Of a stretch of DNA of 29,506 nt, positions 5,879-12,838 are shown in pieces. The notes beneath the pieces were generated by a model. The model was not told the origin of the DNA, ran no database searches, and worked only from the letters and a program-made list of their open reading frames with translations. A program made the position numbers and the translations under genes. This DNA comes from a virus. The stretch covers positions 1-29,506 of IMG/VR virus record IMGVR_UViG_3300030382_003486. One strand, written 5' to 3'. Positions within the stretch are counted from its first letter, which is position 1. Each line of letters begins with the position of its first letter.

Positions 5879-6028
5879 TTAAGTTTTTTCAGTTTTTTTT
5901 CTGGAAAGGATATTATTTTCTATTGTTTTAACTTTCTTCTGAATATCTTGAAGATCCTCTAAAATACTTTCCAGTGCTGCTGCTTGTAATCTCAGATTTA
6001 GTTCTAAAGTTTCAAGTTTCTTTTTCAT
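5879..6028 (-). CDS. Small coiled-coil protein (49 aa)
   Basis: A 49-codon gene behind promoter P2, with AAGGAG correctly spaced before the ATG. The product (MKKKLETLELNLRLQAAALE, then SILEDLQDIQKKVKTIENNI) is a single long amphipathic helix with leucine heptads and a basic tail. It is unrecognised. A small dimeric coiled-coil regulator or inhibitor is plausible. The stop lies about 12 bases upstream of the CTTTT box of promoter P3, so P3 starts a new unit right after it. Confidence 0.6.
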   Translation of the reverse strand: MKKKLETLELNLRLQAAALESILEDLQDIQKKVKTIENNILSRKKTEKT

Positions 6029-6043
6029 TTTCTTTTCTCCTTA

Positions 6044-6074
6044 TATTATAAATAGTATTATAATATATTTTATT
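6044..6074 (-). promoter_or_regulatory. Early-type promoter P2 (no CTTTT box)
   Basis: ATACTATTTATAATA at 6044-6058 on the minus strand matches the shared core exactly, but the position of the CTTTT box reads AATAA instead. It lies about 15 bases upstream of the start codon of the 49-aa gene and directly joins its AAGGAG site, so any leader is very short. Confidence 0.5.
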
Positions 6075-6400
6075 CCTTTTTTTAAGTATTATTTTTATTA
6101 TTATTTTTTTTATTATTTTTTTATTATTTTCTTTCTTTGTTATATAATAGTTAGTTAGTTATAAGGGGGGGGGTGCCCTGTATATGAAGCAACTATTTAC
6201 TCAAAGGATAAGTAGTCAGTGTGTTCGTCTCAATCAAAGGTAAAGCGGGTAGATGGCTAACCGCTAAACTAACTCAATCGACATTCCTGATGAGAACATT
6301 GTTGCTTGTTCTCTGATTCGCTACCAGCGTAATCCGTAGCAGTTGTCGGCTTTCGCTTTACATCAACAACCGTTTCACCACTGGTATCTCTATCTCTCAT
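6060..6400. other. Gene-free AT-rich and structured junction region
   Basis: I find no supported gene here. The left part (6070-6135) is an AT-rich tract built from TTATTATTTTT-like units, followed by a GTTAGTTAGTTA repeat and a run of nine G at 6165-6173. The right part holds several perfect hairpins: GAGAACA/TGTTCTC around 6292-6313, GCTAC/GTAGC around 6320-6341, and AGCGG/CCGCT around 6246-6267. Together they could form a structured RNA from P1, or a replication origin with an easily melted AT tract. A short open frame here has no ribosome-binding site. Confidence 0.4.
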
Positions 6401-6401
6401 C

Positions 6402-6431
6402 ATTATAAATAGTATTATAACAGAGAAAAAG
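6402..6431 (-). promoter_or_regulatory. Early-type bipartite promoter P1
   Basis: CTTTT (6427-6431), 11 bases, then ATACTATTTATAAT (6402-6415) on the minus strand. It lies just past the late terminator and points into the gene-free stretch 6060-6400. No Shine-Dalgarno follows it, so its product may be a non-coding leader or RNA. Confidence 0.5.
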
Positions 6432-6444
6432 AATAAAGTTAAGT

Positions 6445-6482
6445 AAAAAAAACCCCCAACTGAAAAAACTTTCAGAAGGGGG
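6445..6482 (-). terminator. Intrinsic terminator ending the late block
   Basis: On the minus strand a CCCCC/GGGGG outer stem (6453-6457 with 6478-6482) encloses an inner CTGAAA/TTTCAG stem and is followed by eight T residues. It lies downstream of the last virion gene and upstream of the first early-type promoter, so it separates the two transcription units. Confidence 0.85.
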
Positions 6483-6521
6483 CTAAGGGGGTGATCCCTT
6501 AAACGACAGGTGCGAATCCAA

Positions 6522-6590
6522 AGTTGTGAGAGGAAAGATACTTTTTCATTAGGCACAACTGTCTATTCATATAGCTAGTATACTATATGT
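6522..6590 (-). promoter_or_regulatory. Degenerate promoter-like element and 7-bp inverted repeat
   Basis: On the minus strand the sequence GTATACTAGCTATATGAATAG (within 6571-6590) resembles the ATACT-TATA core of the early promoters but lacks the CTTTT box. Just downstream, AGTTGTG at 6522-6528 pairs perfectly with CACAACT at 6554-6560. A transcript from here would run only about 100-130 bases before the terminator at 6445-6482, so a short RNA is possible but unsupported beyond this layout. Confidence 0.25.
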
Positions 6591-6621
6591 TTTCACAAAT
6601 GTTAAGAACTTTCTTAAATGT

Positions 6622-6972
6622 TTATCGTCGTCGCAAATGAACGAAAGTCACTGATGCGGTTGCAACATTAACAACAGTGATAACATCGCCCTGCGCCACA
6701 TTAAGATTGGTGTGGTCAATATCATCCCAGACAAAGCTCATACCGTCGGGATCACCCGCCGCCATCAACGAGCCGTCTGAGGCACGCATAGCACCGCTTA
6801 CTGCGACACCATTCCTGTTCACCGTGATATCAGCATTGACACCGGATTGATCGGTAAGGTATCCATCAACCTTGATGATTTCCCAATGTCCTTCTTCCAT
6901 AGTGAAGGTGCACGTTCCACCAGCATCTGCTCCTGCTTTGAGAGCACAGGTCTGAGTTTGTAGTGTAGCCAT
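6622..6972 (-). CDS. Small beta-rich putative virion protein (116 aa)
   Basis: Unrecognised; last gene of the late block. The chain alternates short strands and turns (CTFTMEEGHWEIIKVDGYL, ADITVNRNGVAVSG, GDVITVVNVATASVTFVHL) and ends RRR, the profile of a small beta-sandwich such as a decoration, fibre-tip or adhesin module. AAGGAG sits at good spacing before the ATG. Its base composition is richer in GC than most of the window and resembles that of the capsid gene, hinting at high expression. A strong terminator lies about 140 bases after its stop. Confidence 0.6.
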   Translation of the reverse strand: MATLQTQTCALKAGADAGGTCTFTMEEGHWEIIKVDGYLTDQSGVNADITVNRNGVAVSGAMRASDGSLMAAGDPDGMSFVWDDIDHTNLNVAQGDVITVVNVATASVTFVHLRRR

Positions 6973-6986
6973 TTATTTTATCTCCT

Positions 6987-7130
6987 TTACGCCTTATTGG
7001 CGTTTCTTTTTTTACTTATTTCTATTGCCGCCAGTTGGCGTAAGGCGGCTTTCTCACTAGAGTGAGTACCTAAAGTTTTATTACCCTCGGCATCTTTTAC
7101 CACCCATTTATTTCCTTGTCGTTTAATCAT
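6987..7130 (-). CDS. Small conserved-type phage protein (47 aa)
   Basis: A 47-codon gene that most gene callers would omit. The product begins MIKRQGNKWVVKDAEGNK, continues TLGTHSSEKAALRQLAAIE, and ends in a basic tail. The pattern of a GNKWxVxDxxGxKxLG hairpin followed by a helix with EKAxLRQLxxIE recurs in tiny phage proteins beside virion genes, where function is unknown. It begins inside the preceding gene (8-base overlap) and ends shortly before the AAGGAG of the 116-aa gene. The coherent beta-beta-alpha pattern supports it as real. Confidence 0.6.
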   Translation of the reverse strand: MIKRQGNKWVVKDAEGNKTLGTHSSEKAALRQLAAIEISKKRNANKA

Positions 7131-7320
7131 CTGGTTTGTCTTCTAGCTTTTCTACTCGGCGTTCCAGTTTTTCTAACTGTTCCCACTTTTCGTCTGCTTT
7201 TACCATCAGTTTTTCTATCATTAATCTAATCAGTGATAGTTCGCTATTAAGTTTCCACCCGATACCACCTATCAACATTAAACAAGTCACCAAACTTGTT
7301 ATCATTTGTACACTCATCAT
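7123..7320 (-). CDS. Membrane-anchored coiled-coil protein, possible lysis protein
   Basis: 65 residues: a hydrophobic N-terminal helix (about 3-24, VQMITSLVTCLMLIGGIGWK) then a long amphipathic coiled coil (LSLIRLMIEKLMVKADEKWEQLEKLERRVEKLED). This resembles a short inner-membrane spanin or a small holin-like protein, but it is too short and too plain to assign. Start: two adjacent ATGs are possible, with GGGAG about ten bases upstream. It overlaps the next small gene by 8 bases. Confidence 0.55.
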   Translation of the reverse strand: MMSVQMITSLVTCLMLIGGIGWKLNSELSLIRLMIEKLMVKADEKWEQLEKLERRVEKLEDKPDD

Positions 7321-7335
7321 GATTGACGACTCCCA

Positions 7336-7704
7336 TTATTTTTCTGTATATGCAATAAAGAATACTTCTGCCCCAGCACCGGAAGTAAGCCCCGGTCGTC
7401 CATTACCTACTTGCATATCAAATGCATGAGTGAATGAACCTGCAACTGCGCCAGACATACTTAAAAACTCAAAGCCGTCACCGCCTGTTGACAAATCAGA
7501 AAAATCACCAATAAATATATCTGGTCCATCTGCTGTTAAACGAACATAGTTAATCGGCTTGGCTCTTATCCCTTGAGCAACTCGGACTGCTTCTATAGAT
7601 GCCATTAAATCAACAAAAGCACCACCACCGACCAAGATAACACCGGTAAAAGTTCCCTCGTTCCATTGGGGCATATGTCCCATTAGTTTTCTATTTAAAC
7701 TCAT
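7336..7704 (-). CDS. Small putative virion protein (122 aa)
   Basis: Unrecognised. I choose the start at 7704 (MSLNRKLMG) because AGGAGA precedes it at the right distance; a start eight codons upstream at 7728 has no such site. The product is Gly-rich with alternating hydrophobic strands (GTFTGVILVGGGAFVDLM, INYVRLTADGPDIFIGDF, GAEVFFIAYTEK), so a small beta protein is likely. It follows the giant ejection protein and precedes a membrane/coiled-coil gene. A structural, decoration or fibre-associated role is possible. Confidence 0.55.
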   Translation of the reverse strand: MSLNRKLMGHMPQWNEGTFTGVILVGGGAFVDLMASIEAVRVAQGIRAKPINYVRLTADGPDIFIGDFSDLSTGGDGFEFLSMSGAVAGSFTHAFDMQVGNGRPGLTSGAGAEVFFIAYTEK

Positions 7705-7744
7705 TTTTATTTCTCCTATTATTACCACCCTTTTAAGCCCGTTT

Positions 7745-10700
7745 CTAAGGTGAGGCGGGTGCTACTACCTCTGACAAAGGTACGGGCATCCTAGACCCCT
7801 TAGCGGGCGCTACAGGGCTAAGTGGAACTCTTGTTCTTCGTCGTTGAATCTCTTTAGATTTTTCATATATCCCAGAACGCTTAAGAGATTTCCACAATCT
7901 TTGTTTCATTGCGGCTTTTTCTCTAGCAACACCTTCATACAAAACACTATACCGCTTCACTGCGAGTTTATATTCTGGTGATTCAGGTCCATAACCATTT
8001 TGTTGTAGAACTTGTAATCTTTTCTTTTGTTTTCTTGTTAAGGAAGCACTCAGTCGTTGTGCGTATTCATCAGCCCAACTATTAAACTTACCTACATCCT
8101 TTTTATTAATATATCTATGCGCCCACGCATATCGGTATCCTGTACCAAATGCCATATTAATCAACTCTCTAACAAATATATGTTCTTGTTGAGGAGAGTA
8201 TTGTTGGTATGCTGCTTTTTTATAGAGTTTAGCCCAAGGTGAAAGAGCAGACCCCTCTCCAGCACTAATAGCTACATCTCCAGCGGCTGCTCTGTATGCT
8301 TCTTCCATTATCTTTTTGGTTGTGCCACCAGCTACTAATGTCCAACCGGTTTCAGCAATAAAACCTTCAATATCTATTCGGGGATTTTTATCAGCTTCCA
8401 ACATAAGATCAAAGAGATCAAAGATAGGATTGCCTGCAACCTGTGCAATCTTAAGTGTATCACTAGGACGCACAAGCCCACCCGCCTTCCATTTAGTATA
8501 TAGCTTTCTTACATCTTGTATTAACGCTCCCTCTTCTTTGCCTTCTAACTTGGCAATCTCGTTTACATTCATAAGCAGTGCGCTCTTAGGTTTTCCTAAT
8601 GCCATACTAAATCCGTTCTCAAGCTTTTCAGCCGCCCAAAATCCAGCACCCATTAAAGCTCTTGTCATAGTTTCTGTAGAACCAAAAAAGTTAATAGCTT
8701 GTTCATCACGATATACCAACGCTAATGGGTCAATATCAGAAACTTGATAAAATAAAGGATTTAATCCTCTCTTATTCCAAGAAAGCATCCTGCGCATATC
8801 CCCTTCATTTTCCTCGTCTTGTGTAGCTGTCGTTGCTAATCCCCGCACCGCTGCTCGTCCTGCTCCACGATTTACATTTATTCTACTAAGTTTCTTTGCG
8901 ATAGTGGGTGAGTTAGTATCGACAATAACATGCTGACTCTTAGCAAAGTGAGAGACAATACCCTTCTTAACAAAGGGAATATCCATCATTTGATATGCCC
9001 AAGTTGTAAAGAGTGAGACAATCCCAAATGGTCCTGCTCTTCTCATCCACTGAAGATAGCCGGGGATGCGCTCATAATCAACAAACTTCTCAGCAGCAAG
9101 GCGAGCGCCACCTTTGGCTGCTAGTTTTGCTATTTGTTGTTCTGTAATGGGGATTCTCTTATTTGCTCTAATCCTAAAATACTCTCCAGTTTCACCTTTT
9201 TCAATCGTTACTTTAAGTGATTCACCAACCTGTAGTTTAACTCGCTTTCCTTTTTCCATATTCTTAAGTAAATCTAAGGTTTCAGTTGCTTCCATCCAAG
9301 TTCCCATAAACTTAAAGAAGTTATCTCCAAAAGTATAAGCAGCATCTTGGGCTGAGTTAAACCGTTTAAGTACATTGGTTATTGTATGAGCCCTTTTAGT
9401 TGCATCTGGTCCTATTTTTCTTCCTGAATGCTCTATAACATCAGTAAGTAAATCACCTTTATTAAGCATAGAAACTTCATTACTAATATTAGTATTATCC
9501 ATAATCCCACTTTCACGAATAGCATCAAAGAGAACTTCTTCTGATACTAACTCAGTAGCAGGATCCCAAGGTTTTGGTTTCCCTTTTGCAAAGCGTGAAA
9601 AAGAACTTTGTAGTGGCATAGCTAGGCGGGGATGTTCTAAAACACCCGTAAGTTCAGGTATACCTGCTTTGGTCATAGCAGATGCGCCTTGTACCAGAGA
9701 ATCAAAAGAAGCAACAACACCATCGAGCGCACCATAATACATATTAAATAGAAGAATGTTTGATTTATAGTTATTGCGTGCAGCGGAAAGATAACGACTT
9801 GTATAACCTCTTTTTGCATGTGCAAAAAATCTATTAAATCCTACCTCTGCTTTCCCGATTGTTTCAAGCGAACGGAGGATACCGGTAAATGCAGAGTTAA
9901 ATGAAGGGCTTACATAAGTATTTTCGCCAATGACAGCCCCTAGTTCTGGAGAAGGTGGGCGATACTTGGATAATGTATCTGCTCTTAAAGCATCGCCAGC
10001 TTCAGCCACACCTTCTATAATAGCATCAAAAAGTTGAGGAGTAGTTTTAATAACAAAAGGAAGTTCTGCACTATCTTTAATACGCTGAACAACTTGTTGA
10101 GGATTAGCTCCTTCGATAGTTTCACGCCTAATATTTTCTCGTAAACTCTCAACAAAAGATGCATTACGCACTCTCATTAAAACTCTATCTCTTATTTCAG
10201 TCATTAAACGATCGTGATATTTAGCACCTTTTTCTAGTCCCAAATATTCATGTAAACTGGAAGCAATCTGATCCATAAATATTTCTTTGCCTCCCAGATT
10301 AATACTTTCTGGGGCTGTTGTAAAAGTTTTTCCTCTGGCTGAAAGTTTAATATGCGGTTTTAATGCTCTATTAATAGCATCCGTATGTCGTTTTTTTCCT
10401 GCCCTTGTGTTTGCTGTTTTAAAAAATGTCTTATACAAATATTCTGAAAAACCCTTTCTTATACTAGGATCCTCTAAGAAAACATCCACATTATCATTAA
10501 CTATTTTTGCTGCACCTTCGGCAATAATAGTTCGGATTTTAGGAGTAAGTTGAGTAGCTATATCAGGTGAAAGATTTGCTTCAAAACTTTCTACAACAGC
10601 GTCAATAAACGCCGGCTCAATAGGATAACGAATGATTTCTTGTGAAGGAACATTTGTTACTCTTCTACCTTTTGGACTACGAAGCTGAAAATCATGCGCT

Positions 10701-12835
10701 GTTAATGTACCTTCTGCCCACTCAGCCAAAAGACCTATACCCTCTGGTGGGAGTTGATTTATTTTTTTTCCCAAGGGAGTGTTAACATCCCTAGCTACTC
10801 TTGTTGCATATGCGATTTTATCGGCTTGCGTTAGCCCTTCTACATCATATTGTAAATCAGATATAATATCTGAAACTGCTGCTCTTATATGTTCAGGTAT
10901 ACCAGCATGTCTGCGTACTGCGCCAACTTCAGTTATTTCTGGGCGTAAGCCAATAGTTTCTTCAACAACTAAACCTTGTTCTCTATTAAAAGTAGCCGCT
11001 ATATCTTGTTTAAGTTGTAGTTTTTTTGCATCTTTAACTGCTTCATATTGAGCTTCACTTAGTTCTTTTTTTCTTATTTCTTCTAGATGTAACTTATCTC
11101 TCTGTTGTTTAAGTAAGTTTCTTTTATTTTGTTGTCTTTTGTTCCAAATATCTGAGAGCTTATTAAAATAGTCAGAATAACCTTGTTGAGCAACTCGTAG
11201 TTCAGCTTCTAGTGCTGGCAAAGTACGGGTTTTCAGAGATTCAGCATATTGTAACTGCTGAACATTAGCATCAGGATTGTTTTCTACCTCTCTAACTAAC
11301 CGATTTACTTCGTCTAAAGCACCCTGTTTTTCCCAGCTAGCATCGTTTAACTTTTTTAGTTTAGTCGCTTGAGCTTTCGTTGGTTCTAATGCTGGGATTG
11401 GTTCAGCTAGTTGTGCTTTAACTTTTGTAAGTCGAGCGGATTCTACCGGCACTCCTTCTACGGGAACTGCTCCTTCTTGAGTTACGACTACTTTAGGTTC
11501 TCGTTCCCAAGTCCCTTCTTCTTTTATTTTGCGTGCTTCTTCTGCTAGTTTTTCAGTAGCTCTTTTTGCTTTAACACGGGTTGCTCTTGCTTCTTCATAA
11601 ATAGTTTCTACTCTTGCTGTTTCTCTAGCTGTGGGTTGTTCTAAGGGATCACGAAATGTCTGGGCAACACGAGTGCGGAGTTCTGTTTTTCGTGGTGGCG
11701 TAACGGTCTTGGGAGGTGCCGGTGGGGCTACATCAGGAGGAGGAGGAATAGGTTGTCCTTTTGAATCTAGGACCACTTCCGGTTGAAGGGCACCATCTGG
11801 CATTTCCCCTTCAATAATCCGAGCTTCGGTATCAGCCAGCCATTTTTTTACTCTAGCATTTTTGATTTTACCAGCAAAGGGAGCTAATGTAAGAAACAAA
11901 GTAAGAGGTCTAGAAGCTAATATTCGTGTTCCCTCTTGTATTTCACCTTGTGCTACTTTACCGAGTGCATCAAATACGATTGGACCAAAGGCAGCAACTC
12001 CCGCAGGAAATGCCTCTCCTCTTTTAAACGCACTTTTAAATGATTCTTCCCACCCTTCTTTGTCCTTTGCAGGAAGTAACGGCAAAATATCCATAGCTAA
12101 TGATTGGATAGTTCCACCCAGTGCTTCTTCTGTATCCTCTTGAATCAAGCGATAAAGATCTTTGTTTTTTCTCTGCATCACCTCATCAGGATTATCACCA
12201 CCTAATCTTTCAGCAATCTCTAAACTAGTTTTAGGATCAAGTTGTACACCAAGCTTCTTACCTAAGATCCTAGCAACACCTACAGGATCTGGAGCTTTTC
12301 TTACTCCAACATCAGCAATACTCATAGCAGATGTGAGGGCAAACATCGGTTGCAGCGCTAGTCGTGCCGTTTCTGCTGCTGCGCCAGCAACAAAACCAGC
12401 AGGACGAGCAAGCTGAGAAGCTGTTAACTCATGCTCTCCCGGTCTAATAGTTTTATATCTGGCTATATCTTTTTCTGTTTCTTCTTTACGATATTCTGGT
12501 TCATCACCAATACCAAACCATCTAGTATACCAAGCTTTCTCTTCAGGAGGACCAGCCGCTCTCATAACGGCTTCACCGGCTTTCGGAGCCATTGGAGGTG
12601 GTTTAGGAGCCGCTACAGGTTTAGGGGCTTCTACGAGCGCAGGAGGGGCTTCTACGGGGGGTGTAGGAGGAGTTGCGACTACAGGTTTAGCACTATAACC
12701 AATCTTTGTTCTAAAATCTTCTTTAGAAAGATCAGAATAAAACTTTCCTTGATATTTATCCAAGAAAGTTTCAAACGGCAGATCATCATAACTTTGAGTA
12801 TGAATGCCTTTAAGTTTTTCTAAAGGTGTAGCCAT
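7745..12835 (-). CDS. Giant internal virion / DNA ejection protein (1696 aa)
   Basis: Largest gene in the window. Residues 1-45 contain two short related phrases (DLPFETFLDKYQGKFYSDL, then EDFRTKIGY), a pattern seen at the start of other large phage virion proteins. A proline-rich linker follows (about 52-85). Hydrophobic or small-residue stretches (GFVAGAAAETARLAL, PLTLFLTLAPFAG) may insert in membrane. Pro-rich and coiled-coil segments span about 360-650. A long helical region runs to the end, with the conserved-looking RNNYKSNILLFNMYYGALDG and a basic C-terminus. I see no lysozyme or transglycosylase motif of the T7 gp16 kind and no polymerase motif. Place and size suggest the largest ejection protein. 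The ribosome-binding site (TTAGGGAA) lies in the preceding gene's end. Confidence 0.65.
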   Translation of the reverse strand: MATPLEKLKGIHTQSYDDLPFETFLDKYQGKFYSDLSKEDFRTKIGYSAKPVVATPPTPPVEAPPALVEAPKPVAAPKPPPMAPKAGEAVMRAAGPPEEKAWYTRWFGIGDEPEYRKEETEKDIARYKTIRPGEHELTASQLARPAGFVAGAAAETARLALQPMFALTSAMSIADVGVRKAPDPVGVARILGKKLGVQLDPKTSLEIAERLGGDNPDEVMQRKNKDLYRLIQEDTEEALGGTIQSLAMDILPLLPAKDKEGWEESFKSAFKRGEAFPAGVAAFGPIVFDALGKVAQGEIQEGTRILASRPLTLFLTLAPFAGKIKNARVKKWLADTEARIIEGEMPDGALQPEVVLDSKGQPIPPPPDVAPPAPPKTVTPPRKTELRTRVAQTFRDPLEQPTARETARVETIYEEARATRVKAKRATEKLAEEARKIKEEGTWEREPKVVVTQEGAVPVEGVPVESARLTKVKAQLAEPIPALEPTKAQATKLKKLNDASWEKQGALDEVNRLVREVENNPDANVQQLQYAESLKTRTLPALEAELRVAQQGYSDYFNKLSDIWNKRQQNKRNLLKQQRDKLHLEEIRKKELSEAQYEAVKDAKKLQLKQDIAATFNREQGLVVEETIGLRPEITEVGAVRRHAGIPEHIRAAVSDIISDLQYDVEGLTQADKIAYATRVARDVNTPLGKKINQLPPEGIGLLAEWAEGTLTAHDFQLRSPKGRRVTNVPSQEIIRYPIEPAFIDAVVESFEANLSPDIATQLTPKIRTIIAEGAAKIVNDNVDVFLEDPSIRKGFSEYLYKTFFKTANTRAGKKRHTDAINRALKPHIKLSARGKTFTTAPESINLGGKEIFMDQIASSLHEYLGLEKGAKYHDRLMTEIRDRVLMRVRNASFVESLRENIRRETIEGANPQQVVQRIKDSAELPFVIKTTPQLFDAIIEGVAEAGDALRADTLSKYRPPSPELGAVIGENTYVSPSFNSAFTGILRSLETIGKAEVGFNRFFAHAKRGYTSRYLSAARNNYKSNILLFNMYYGALDGVVASFDSLVQGASAMTKAGIPELTGVLEHPRLAMPLQSSFSRFAKGKPKPWDPATELVSEEVLFDAIRESGIMDNTNISNEVSMLNKGDLLTDVIEHSGRKIGPDATKRAHTITNVLKRFNSAQDAAYTFGDNFFKFMGTWMEATETLDLLKNMEKGKRVKLQVGESLKVTIEKGETGEYFRIRANKRIPITEQQIAKLAAKGGARLAAEKFVDYERIPGYLQWMRRAGPFGIVSLFTTWAYQMMDIPFVKKGIVSHFAKSQHVIVDTNSPTIAKKLSRINVNRGAGRAAVRGLATTATQDEENEGDMRRMLSWNKRGLNPLFYQVSDIDPLALVYRDEQAINFFGSTETMTRALMGAGFWAAEKLENGFSMALGKPKSALLMNVNEIAKLEGKEEGALIQDVRKLYTKWKAGGLVRPSDTLKIAQVAGNPIFDLFDLMLEADKNPRIDIEGFIAETGWTLVAGGTTKKIMEEAYRAAAGDVAISAGEGSALSPWAKLYKKAAYQQYSPQQEHIFVRELINMAFGTGYRYAWAHRYINKKDVGKFNSWADEYAQRLSASLTRKQKKRLQVLQQNGYGPESPEYKLAVKRYSVLYEGVAREKAAMKQRLWKSLKRSGIYEKSKEIQRRRTRVPLSPVAPAKGSRMPVPLSEVVAPASP

Positions 12836-12838
12836 ACT

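Noticed and set aside
6240-6300. D-arm-like GCGG-GTAGATGGCTAA-CCGC on the plus strand
   Set aside because: The following bases cannot form a 5-bp anticodon stem, and no T-loop lies at the right distance.
6280-6330. Hammerhead ribozyme suggested by CTGATGAG next to a 7-bp hairpin on the plus strand
   Set aside because: The required GAAA after stem II is missing, and no suitable cleavage triplet and closing stem were found.
6402-6431. Plus-strand reading of the motif (TATTATAAATAGTAT) as a T4-type late promoter
   Set aside because: The plus-strand sequence resembles TATAAATA, but no gene follows in that direction. The CTTTT box, leader hairpins and ribosome-binding sites all point to the minus strand.
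6269-6556. 95-aa open frame on the minus strand
   Set aside because: It begins with GTG without a ribosome-binding site and runs straight through the late terminator hairpin and promoter P1. Its hydrophobic part is simply the translated T run.
6490-6560. tRNA-like piece (GGTGCGAATCC)
   Set aside because: Only the loop looks like a T-arm; the stems do not pair and no anticodon arm or acceptor stem can be drawn.
7745-12835. Virion RNA polymerase (N4-type) in the giant protein
   Set aside because: No DxxGR, motif A or motif B (RxxxKxxxMTxxYG-like) sequence could be found.
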